Origin: Deltaproteobacteria bacterium
Lineage (GTDB): Bacteria > Desulfobacterota > Syntrophobacteria > BM002
DNA: 6,841 nucleotides
NCBI GenBank assembly: GCA_017861095.1
Contig: JAGFXI010000197.1
Location: 1-6,841 of the forward strand
Direction of reading: 5' to 3'
In this document: piece after piece, positions 1 through 4,478 of the stretch
Layout of the letters: each line of letters starts with the position of its first letter
How positions within the stretch are numbered: the first letter of the stretch is position 1
The notes under the pieces: model-generated
Database searches by the model: none
What the model was told of the DNA's origin: nothing
Seen by the model: only the letters and a program-made list of their open reading frames with translations
Translations under genes and position numbers: made by a program

Positions 1-180
1 CGTCTCCCTCAAGGAGGCAAGGTTTATACCCAGTTCGCGAGCCGTCGTCCCGATAGGTTTGCTCTCGTCGATCGTGACGAGCAGCCGCACCATCTGAGGT
101 TCGAGTGACACGCGCCCCATGTCGTCCCGGATAACCTTCCGGAAAAACAGTCCGGGCAGTTCACGGGTTGAGATGTCCAT
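1..180 (-). CDS. Small protein with helix-turn-helix-like segment, N-terminal part
   Basis: The reading frame starts with ATG at 180 on the minus strand and runs off the left edge after 60 codons with no stop. A GGAG motif lies 9 nt upstream of the ATG and supports this start. The protein begins MDISTRELPGLFFRKVIRDD and continues with a segment around residues 31-60 (VRLLVTIDESKPIGTTAREL, then GINLASLRET). This segment reads like a helix, a turn at Lys-Pro-Ile-Gly, and a second helix, as in many DNA-binding helix-turn-helix or winged-helix domains. No membrane segment or signal peptide is visible in the part present. I do not recognise the family with certainty. A transcriptional regulator is an inference from the helix-turn-helix look only; a small adaptor or a sensor domain is also possible. 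The rest of the protein lies outside the window. Confidence 0.6.
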   Translation of the reverse strand, partial: MDISTRELPGLFFRKVIRDDMGRVSLEPQMVRLLVTIDESKPIGTTARELGINLASLRET

Positions 181-221
181 CCAGTCTCACTCCGTGGGGG
201 CACCTCGTGTTGACTTGTAGG

Positions 222-250
222 TTAGGAGGTAATGGTCGATAGGGTATAAT
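222..250 (+). promoter_or_regulatory. Possible sigma70-type promoter without an obvious downstream gene
   Basis: A perfect TATAAT (-10) lies at 245-250, with TTAGGA 17 bases upstream at 222-227 as a poor -35. Transcription would start near 257 and run into the gene-poor stretch, so either a small RNA is made here or the box is a chance match. A TTGACT at 210-215 is too far from the -10 (29 bases) to pair with it. Confidence 0.3.
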
Positions 251-784
251 CTAGTCCCGGCTAACTCTCACCCTGGTGCCCCCGATGCAACTTTCGCCCT
301 CATCCCCGAACGAGTCTATACGTCTGGACGTGGAGCACAAAACGTGCCAATCCAACCTCGCGCAGGAGTTGGCCATCCTGCAGTCCCTGCCAGCGGCGTT
401 TATATTTGAATTTCCTGCCCATCCAGGTGGGACCATGAACCATATGATCGGAGGGAGGAGTCTGTGGCTTTGATGCAAAATCACCATCAACCCGAGGCGC
501 CCGTCCCATCCCGGTCGGCCCGGCCGTCTCGAACCACTGCAGGAAAGGAAAACCCGAGCGCGGTATGGGGAATCGCCCCCTGGAGATATCAACCCAAGCG
601 AGGCACTGACATTTCCGGGAGCCACCGGCCCAAAATTGCCTGGCCGGCGGCGCAGGCAGGGTGGTCTGCGGCGCAAAGCGCAGCCGGAGCCTTTACCTTC
701 CTTTGGTCAGAGAAAGGCTCCCCAGGCTTTCCACCGCATCCCCTCCCAAAGACCCGGCCTCACTCTCCACTATTAATGCTGCGA

Positions 785-800
785 CCACGCCGTGGCGTGG
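785..800. repeat. Short perfect hairpin in the gene-poor stretch
   Basis: CCACGC, a CGTG loop, then GCGTGG form a 6-bp all-perfect stem. No T-tract follows on either strand, so it does not look like a standard terminator. Its role is unknown and chance is possible in GC-rich DNA. Confidence 0.3.
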
Positions 801-931
801 CGCCCTTGCACAGCAGACGTCCCTCCCGCGAATCACCCAATCGCAGCTAGTAGCCCCTCCCACCCGACACCCACCGGCGCCGAGGCTGCTTGGCGACCAA
901 CTGCGCTGGAGTCCCGGAAGACGAGTGACGA

Positions 932-951
932 GAGGAGTATACAAACTCCTC
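932..951. promoter_or_regulatory. Inverted repeat, candidate operator for the gene at 1043
   Basis: GAGGAGT (932-938) and ACTCCTC (945-951) are perfect inverted copies separated by ATACAA. The right arm covers the place where the -35 box of the downstream promoter should be (about 950-955), and no recognisable -35 is present there. This arrangement is typical of a binding site for a dimeric regulator, or of a promoter that needs an activator. No T-tract follows, so a terminator is less likely. Confidence 0.35.
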
Positions 952-972
952 GCATCGTTAGCCTCTTCCAGA

Positions 973-978
973 TATAAT
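973..978 (+). promoter_or_regulatory. -10 box of the likely promoter for the 191-aa gene
   Basis: A perfect TATAAT lies 64 bases before the start codon at 1043. It would give a start site near 985 and a leader of nearly 60 nt. No good -35 is found 16-18 bases upstream; the inverted repeat at 932-951 occupies that place. Confidence 0.4.
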
Positions 979-1042
979 CCTTTCCGGTGCGCCGGGTCCA
1001 ACGGTCGGCCTGCGCCAGACGCCTGCGTTCGAGGAAAGGCAT

Positions 1043-1618
1043 ATGAATAGGAAATACTTTGAGCTTCTTATGGAGGGTCAATTCGATCTCATCAAGGGAT
1101 TCGTGCTTGGATTCCTGGAAGGCAAGGGAATACGGGAATCGGCAGTCTTTGCTCGCGAGCATCACGTCAAAGGCGATAGGGAGCTCAAACATGTCCTCCG
1201 AGTACTCACCGGGAAAGAGGACCAAGTCCGCGTCCTCGTCGACGAGGGCGTGTGCCAGCCCTTGATGGAGTCCCTCGCGAACATCCGGGAGGCGCTCCCA
1301 CTCAGGCTCGTCTCGGCCAGAGAGATTTCCGGCGCCCACGCCGTCTTCACTTACGAGGCCTATGCCAAAGAGATGGGGAACGAATTGAAAGCACTCTTTG
1401 CCCATCCCCCTGAAGGCGTATCCGTCGCCGACTATGAACCGGAGGAGAAGGTGGAGCCGGAGGGCAAGGGGATCGAAGCCTACGCCCCACTCCACCACTA
1501 TGAGATTAAGGCCAAGGGCAGGATCAGCGGCGCGGCAAGGCCACTCATCGACTTCTACGACAAGCTCGAACAGCACCCCCTCGTCACCCTGGAAGAGATC
1601 GTGCTCGAGTTTCGCTGA
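1043..1618 (+). CDS. Protein of unknown function, 191 aa
   Basis: ATG at 1043 is preceded by GAGGAAAGG, with GAGG ending 8 nt upstream, and the frame closes with TGA at 1616-1618. The protein has no signal peptide and no membrane segment, so it is probably cytoplasmic. Its composition is that of a real soluble protein: charged, with alternating hydrophobic runs. The N-terminal part (about 1-40, with FDLIKGFVLGFLEGKG) and the C-terminal part (about 152-191, HHYEIKAKGRISG, then PLIDFYDKLE, then LVTLEEIVLEF) each look like strand-helix or strand-helix-strand units. A hydrophilic, Glu- and Pro-rich linker lies near residues 125-147. I do not recognise the family and see no catalytic motif. It is transcribed towards the cold shock gene and stands alone. 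A regulator-type inverted repeat upstream (932-951) suggests controlled expression. Confidence 0.8.
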   Translation: MNRKYFELLMEGQFDLIKGFVLGFLEGKGIRESAVFAREHHVKGDRELKHVLRVLTGKEDQVRVLVDEGVCQPLMESLANIREALPLRLVSAREISGAHAVFTYEAYAKEMGNELKALFAHPPEGVSVADYEPEEKVEPEGKGIEAYAPLHHYEIKAKGRISGAARPLIDFYDKLEQHPLVTLEEIVLEFR

Positions 1619-1673
1619 TCGGCCGGGATCCTCTCGCCCCGCCCTGTTCCCGCTCTGCATGATTTCGGGATGA

Positions 1674-1716
1674 CAAAAACAGAAAGGGCACCTCGTTAGC
1701 CCTCAACGAGATGCCC
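1674..1716 (-). terminator. Rho-independent terminator of the cold shock gene
   Basis: The bases 1686-1697 and 1705-1716 pair as an 11-of-12 stem (GGGCA, one C-A mismatch, CTCGTT) closed by a 7-nt loop. Read on the minus strand the hairpin is followed by a T-rich run (TTTCTGTTTTTG), the classical layout, 23 bases after the stop codon of the cold shock gene. The same hairpin may also slow transcription coming from the 191-aa gene, but on that strand no good T-tract follows. Confidence 0.8.
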
Positions 1717-1738
1717 CCAATAGCGTTCTTGCTCTGGT

Positions 1739-1939
1739 TTACAGCTTCTTGACGTTCTTAGCCGCAGGCCCCTTCTGACCCTGTTCCACTTCGAAGCTCA
1801 CCCGATCACCTTCCGCGAGGGTTCTGAAACCGCTCATGGTGATGGCAGAATGGTGAACAAATACGTCGCCGCCGCCGTCCTGCTGAATGAAGCCAAAACC
1901 CTTCTTCTCGTTGAACCACTTCACAGTACCGCTTACCAC
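1739..1939 (-). CDS. csp: Cold shock protein, CspA family
   Basis: This 66-aa protein is a single cold shock domain, the usual full length for the family. Such proteins bind single-stranded RNA and DNA in the cytoplasm and act as RNA chaperones, melting structure in mRNA. Both nucleic-acid-binding motifs are visible: KGFGFI (RNP1, residues 13-18) and VFVHHSAI (RNP2, residues 26-33), along with the typical VKWFN start and the Gly-Pro-Ala-Ala-Lys-Asn-Val end. RNP2 usually reads VFVHxSAI, so His-His here is ordinary. The start is GTG at 1939, with a strong AGGAGGT 7 nt upstream; no other start fits. The gene is monocistronic, with a promoter at 2040-2068, a leader of about 94 nt and its own terminator. 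Whether it is cold-induced cannot be told from the protein, since many members are constitutive. Confidence 0.97.
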   Translation of the reverse strand: MVSGTVKWFNEKKGFGFIQQDGGGDVFVHHSAITMSGFRTLAEGDRVSFEVEQGQKGPAAKNVKKL

Positions 1940-2033
1940 AGTGCTGACCTCCTATGAAAAATGTTCTTTTGGTCCCACGTCTCAGGTCACCACTCTGGTA
2001 AAGGACGTACTCCCTTGGTATTGGACCATGTGC
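1940..2033 (-). promoter_or_regulatory. Structured 5' leader of the cold shock mRNA
   Basis: From the predicted start site near 2033 to the GTG at 1939 the leader is about 94 nt. Near its 5' end the bases 2023-2028 can pair with 1970-1975 (TGGTCC with GGACCA), enclosing a small hairpin ACCA-GAG-TGGT at 1989-1999. The Shine-Dalgarno lies outside this fold, after an A/T-rich run. Long leaders that change fold with temperature are known for E. coli cspA; a similar role here is an inference. Confidence 0.4.
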
Positions 2034-2039
2034 GTCGAG

Positions 2040-2068
2040 AGCATAATACTCGTAAAATCCTTTGTCAA
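2040..2068 (-). promoter_or_regulatory. Sigma70-type promoter of the cold shock gene
   Basis: On the minus strand a perfect TTGACA (2063-2068) is followed by 17 bases and TATGCT (2040-2045, four of six matches to TATAAT). A TATTAT three bases upstream of that -10 is an alternative but would give a spacer of only 14. Confidence 0.65.
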
Positions 2069-2274
2069 CCGTTCAATCAAGCCGACCGCGGAAGGCTGCC
2101 GTGCAAGAAAACTCGCGAGCCGGACCAGGGTAATCCAGAGGCGGCGAGATCGTCAGGTCCGCAGTGGAGAACGCGGCCACGCCACCGCAACGGAAAAGCT
2201 TGGACGACGTTCCAGAGAATGTGGGTTAGACTTATTTACTCCTGCTTTTCTCCTTCCAGCTTTTCCTCCTTTTT

Positions 2275-2283
2275 TGGTAGAAT
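2275..2283 (+). promoter_or_regulatory. Extended -10 promoter of the secreted OB-fold-like gene
   Basis: TGGTAGAAT is an extended -10 (TG, one base, TAGAAT) following a pyrimidine-rich tract with T-runs at 2241-2275. The -35 region is poor, as is usual for extended -10 promoters. It would start transcription near 2290, giving a leader of about 120 nt before the GTG at 2412. This promoter and that of the cold shock gene point away from each other across about 210 bases. Confidence 0.45.
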
Positions 2284-2289
2284 ACGCTC

Positions 2290-2411
2290 CGGCACTTTAG
2301 GGGCGCTCATGCTGCCACCTTATTTGGGCTGGTAGTGGGTGACAAAAGGGCTTCGATACTCCAGGCCCCGTTTCGGAAACCGGTGGTTTGGTGGACAAGG
2401 AGGATAACTAG
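2290..2411 (+). promoter_or_regulatory. Leader with two hairpins before the OB-fold-like gene
   Basis: GGGCTT (2348-2353) pairs with AGGCCC (2363-2368) with one G-U pair. AAACC (2377-2381) pairs with GGTTT (2385-2389) over a 3-nt loop. The second hairpin ends 7 bases before the Shine-Dalgarno AAGGAGG (2397-2403). I recognise no known riboswitch class; the structures could be chance or a simple translation control. Confidence 0.25.
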
Positions 2412-2822
2412 GTGAGGCGACATTCCATCTATCTCTTGGCCGCATTGCTTGGTCTCATCACGACCGGCGGTCTCTTTGCCGCTCACGCCCAGGATGCCGT
2501 GACCTATGGGCAGATCCTGAAGAACCGTTGGGAGATGACCGATGCCCAGTTCGCAGAGTACCAGAAAGGCCTCATCGGTCAACAGGTCAGGTGGAGCGGC
2601 AAACTGAGCGACGTGACAGCCGATGCCCGGTGGTTTTCTGACACCTCTTACACCGCCCGGATCATCGTAGCCGGCTATGAGCCCAGCGTGTTCTGCGCTG
2701 TCTCGAGCGAAGTGGCGCAACGGCTGCAGAAGAACGCTACCTATGCCTTTTCGGGAAATATTATGGAGATTGACAGCTTCCTCCGAATCTTCGTGACCCT
2801 GAAGGATGTGACCTTCGAGTAA
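2412..2822 (+). CDS. Secreted OB-fold-like protein, tRNA_anti-like type
   Basis: The start is GTG at 2412, with a near-perfect AAGGAGG 8 nt upstream; the frame ends with TAA at 2820-2822 (136 aa). The N-terminus is a classical signal peptide: Arg-Arg at 2-3, a hydrophobic core LLAALLGLITTGGLFAA (8-24), and an Ala-His-Ala cleavage site after residue 26, so the protein is exported and probably soluble in the periplasm. The mature part of about 110 residues has alternating strand-like segments (QQVRWSGKLSDV, YTARIIVAGY, YAFSGNIMEI, LRIFVTLKDVTFE). Their order resembles small exported proteins with an OB fold of the tRNA_anti-like type. The family resemblance is from memory of the pattern, and the function is unknown. 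There is a single Cys (in VFCAV), so no internal disulfide. The gene is monocistronic, with its own promoter and terminator. Confidence 0.85.
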   Translation: MRRHSIYLLAALLGLITTGGLFAAHAQDAVTYGQILKNRWEMTDAQFAEYQKGLIGQQVRWSGKLSDVTADARWFSDTSYTARIIVAGYEPSVFCAVSSEVAQRLQKNATYAFSGNIMEIDSFLRIFVTLKDVTFE

Positions 2823-2855
2823 TGGAGAGCCCTACCGCTCGGTTCCGCCTTGGAT

Positions 2856-2895
2856 GCCGTGCTTTCCCTTGCGGGGGATCACGGCTTTCCTTTTC
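2856..2895 (+). terminator. Rho-independent terminator after the OB-fold-like gene
   Basis: GCCGTG (2856-2861) pairs perfectly with CACGGC (2880-2885). After one mismatch a second helix of six pairs with two G-U pairs continues to a TTGC loop (2869-2872). The run TTTCCTTTT follows directly. It lies 33 bases after the stop codon and separates this gene from rluE. Confidence 0.8.
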
Positions 2896-2915
2896 TGATG
2901 GAGTCCCGGGTCCAT

Positions 2916-2958
2916 TAGCCCGCATTATGCACGAGAAGCCGTAGCGAGATCGTGGAGA
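2916..2958 (+). repeat. Left-end fragment of the TAGCCCGCAT repeat (copy A)
   Basis: These 43 bases match the left end of the full copies at 3554 and 6501 with only one or two differences in each comparison, then the match stops abruptly at GGAGA. The right part of the element is missing here. The fragment ends 15 bases before the rluE start codon, so it forms most of the rluE leader. Confidence 0.85.
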
Positions 2959-2973
2959 GGCAAGGGCCATTCC

Positions 2974-3582
2974 ATGGCACGGGTCATCCTATTCAACAAG
3001 CCCTACCTGGTTCTATGCCAGTTCACCGACACCAGGGGCAGGGTCACCCTGGGAGACTACATTGCCGCTCCCGACGTCTACCCCGCCGGCAGGCTCGACT
3101 TCGATAGTGAAGGGCTTGTCCTCCTGACTGATGACGGAGGCCTTCAGTCCCGGATTAGCAACCCGGGAAACAAGATCCCGAAGACGTACTGGGTTCAGGT
3201 GGAGGGAATTCCTGCCGTGGACGCTCTCCGCAGGCTCTCTGAAGGCGTTCGACTCCGAGATGGAATGACGAAACCGGCCCGCGTTGCCCTGATCGATTCG
3301 CCGGACGTGTGGCCCCGGACTCCGCCGATCCGAGAGCGGCGCTCCATACCGACCACGTGGCTCGCCCTCACCCTGGTCGAGGGTCGCAATCGGCAGGTGC
3401 GGCGGATGACCGCCGCGGTCGGCTGTCCGACGCTACGCCTCATCCGCCAGGCGGTGGGACCGTGGGAGCTCGGAGCCCTCAAGCCGGGTGAGTGGAGGGA
3501 GACCCGAGTCCCGCGGGAGTGGCATTCAATCCTCCGGCAACCCCGGAAGACGCTAGCCCGCATTATGGACGAGACGCCGTAG
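2974..3582 (+). CDS. rluE: 23S rRNA pseudouridine synthase, RsuA/RluE family
   Basis: RluE isomerises one uridine (U2457 in E. coli numbering) of 23S rRNA to pseudouridine in the ribosome's large subunit. The 202-aa protein matches the family along its length from memory: VILFNKPY at 4-11, QFTD at 16-19, the catalytic motif AGRLDFDSEG with Asp42 as nucleophile, KTYWVQVEG, WPRTPPIRERRSIPT, the family motif EGRNRQVRRMTAAVGCPTLR, and PGEW near the end. The N-terminal S4 domain of RsuA is absent, as in RluE. No start codon lies in frame upstream, so ATG 2974 is the start, with AAGGG 7 nt before it. The last nine residues (LARIMDETP) and the TAG stop are encoded by the left end of repeat copy B, so the native C-terminus was replaced or extended. 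All catalytic parts lie upstream, and the enzyme should work. It stands alone, bracketed by repeat ends. Confidence 0.93.
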   Translation: MARVILFNKPYLVLCQFTDTRGRVTLGDYIAAPDVYPAGRLDFDSEGLVLLTDDGGLQSRISNPGNKIPKTYWVQVEGIPAVDALRRLSEGVRLRDGMTKPARVALIDSPDVWPRTPPIRERRSIPTTWLALTLVEGRNRQVRRMTAAVGCPTLRLIRQAVGPWELGALKPGEWRETRVPREWHSILRQPRKTLARIMDETP

Positions 3583-3736
3583 CGAGATCGTGGAGATGGT
3601 CGTGCCACCGGGCAACCACAGGGGCTCGGACCTGAGGCGTACTTGTCGGTACATCGCAAGGTCCGAGACCCGAGGACGCTCGGAAGGACGGCCATATCCA
3701 CGATCGCAGCAGTCGGCTCGTGCATAATGCGGGCTA
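3554..3736 (+). repeat. Full copy B of the TAGCCCGCAT repeat, 183 bp
   Basis: The element has terminal inverted repeats of 20 bases with one mismatch and is about 90% identical by eye to the copy at 6501-6685 (about 16 substitutions and a 2-nt length difference). Inside, CTCGGACCT (3625-3633) pairs perfectly with AGGTCCGAG (3659-3667), with a smaller GTAC/GTAC stem within. The copies share no conserved reading frame. With no transposase it is best described as a MITE-like or palindromic interspersed repeat. The termini begin and end with TA, which hints at TA as the target, but this is unproven. Its left end is coding for the rluE C-terminus. Confidence 0.9.
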
Positions 3737-3738
3737 GG

Positions 3739-3806
3739 TAGCCTGCGCACCAAGGGGAGATGATTCCTGCGATCGCCCACTTGCCGAGAGCACATCCCGC
3801 AGGCTA
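3739..3806. repeat. 68-bp inverted repeat with related ends
   Basis: TAGCCTGCG (3739-3747) and CGCAGGCTA (3798-3806) are perfect inverted copies, two bases after copy B. The arm shares seven of nine bases with the repeat terminus TAGCCCGCA, so it may be a shorter or decayed relative. It lies between copy B and the thioredoxin-fold gene. Confidence 0.4.
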
Positions 3807-3842
3807 TGCTGTCGGCCCATGACGAAGCATGGAGACGTGCAT

Positions 3843-4211
3843 ATGGGGCCTATTATCCTGGAGATCGTTACCAGGGTGCTCACCACCTTTGATCACTGCT
3901 CCCACTGCGAGTTCTTGTTCGATCAGGCCGGTCTGGGTGAGTTGCACCATCAGAGGGAGATAAATGAATATCCCCCGGACCTGAAGGAAGAGTATCTCCG
4001 GCTCTCGAACTGGATCCGCGAACTGAGCAGGCGCTACAAGGACCGGCTCGTCATAAAGGTGATCGACGTCCAGTCTGTCCTAGGGATCTATAAGTCAATC
4101 CGCTATCGAATTCGAGATTACCCGACCTTTATCGTTGCGGGTAATGAAGTCTATACGGGGTGGGACAAGGACACACTTGCCGCTCTTCTTGAGACACATC
4201 TGCACGCGTAG
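3843..4211 (+). CDS. Small thioredoxin-fold protein with CxxC motif
   Basis: The protein of 122 aa has the marks of a thioredoxin fold: a first strand, VLTTFDHCSHCEF with a CxxC redox pair at Cys19 and Cys22, then a strand-like LVIKVIDV (69-76), the segment YPTFIVAGNEVYTGW with the cis-proline candidate Pro94, and a last helix KDTLAALLETHL. Between the CxxC and the second strand lies a charged helical insert (about 33-66). There is no signal peptide, so it probably works in the cytoplasm, in thiol-disulfide exchange or thiol-dependent binding. The target is unknown. An ATG at 3819 would add eight residues but has no ribosome binding site, whereas GGAG lies 8 nt before 3843, so 3843 is preferred. 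The two Cys being present argues for redox activity. It begins 106 bases after repeat copy B and no clear promoter is seen. Confidence 0.8.
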   Translation: MGPIILEIVTRVLTTFDHCSHCEFLFDQAGLGELHHQREINEYPPDLKEEYLRLSNWIRELSRRYKDRLVIKVIDVQSVLGIYKSIRYRIRDYPTFIVAGNEVYTGWDKDTLAALLETHLHA

Positions 4212-4478
4212 AGCGATTCTTGGTCGAGCGCCGCAGGTGCCAGGTCAATCGTGACAACCACGCATTCTCCCTTCGCCCACGTCTTTTCAGCACCTCCGGA
4301 GATGCGGGGGCGACCTACCGCTTGCACCCCGAATGCAGCAAGATGCGGCACCGAACTTGCACCGAATTTCTGACCATTTCCCGGTACGGTTGGCGATTGA
4401 CCTATCCCGGGCCAAGCCATCGGCGAGGCGATCAAACCAAACCCGCTCCCTGGTGTCGTTGATGCGAGAGGCTGAGCC
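4212..4478. other. Intergenic region before the ABC exporter gene
   Basis: I see no gene, strong terminator or clear promoter here. A short open frame (4220-4462) has an Arg- and His-rich translation without a convincing ribosome binding site and is probably chance. The exporter may be transcribed from a weak or atypical promoter in this region, or by read-through from the thioredoxin-fold gene. Confidence 0.4.

Larger units (their letters stand above)
181..1042. other. Long stretch without a convincing gene
   Basis: About 860 bases separate the left-edge gene from the next gene. Open frames exist on both strands, but none has a good ribosome binding site, and their translations are rich in Pro, Arg and Ser without recognisable motifs, as expected for non-coding GC-rich DNA. 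I saw no tRNA, tmRNA, SRP RNA or RNase P RNA signature. The stretch holds a TATAAT box near its left end (245-250), a short perfect hairpin (785-800), a 7-bp inverted repeat (932-951) and a second TATAAT box (973-978) that probably serves the gene at 1043. It could be decayed coding sequence, an unrecognised small RNA locus, or simply a wide intergenic region. Confidence 0.5.
2916..3736. mobile_element. Possible 821-bp unit carrying rluE between repeat ends
   Basis: The first 20 bases of copy A (2916-2935) and the last 20 bases of copy B (3717-3736) are perfect inverted copies of each other, whereas copy B's own left end has one mismatch to its right end. The complete rluE gene lies between them. 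This is the layout of a non-autonomous element with a passenger gene, but it can equally arise from two independent insertions. No transposase is present. Confidence 0.25.

Noticed and set aside
224..249. AGGAGG followed by ATG and a five-codon open frame as a leader peptide
   Set aside because: The spacing between AGGAGG and ATG is only two bases and the frame stops inside the TATAAT box.
251..676. 141-aa minus-strand open frame in the gene-poor stretch
   Set aside because: Its translation is rich in Arg, Pro and Gly with no motif, and no ribosome binding site precedes it.
833..1660. 275-aa minus-strand open frame across the 191-aa gene
   Set aside because: The plus-strand frame has a good ribosome binding site and protein-like composition; the antisense frame extends into the gene-poor stretch and lacks start signals.
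1887..2335. Two plus-strand open frames overlapping the cold shock gene's start and leader
   Set aside because: They overlap a secure gene and its promoter on the other strand and have no ribosome binding site or recognisable domain.
3554..3736. Antisense open frame through the repeat (reading MHEP..., SRTLR, KYASGPSPCG) as a possible small protein or transposase remnant
   Set aside because: The two full copies differ by a 2-nt indel, so the frame is not kept between them, and there is no ribosome binding site or transposase motif.
3819..3842. ATG at 3819 as the start of the thioredoxin-fold gene
   Set aside because: No ribosome binding site precedes it, whereas the ATG at 3843 has GGAG at ideal spacing.
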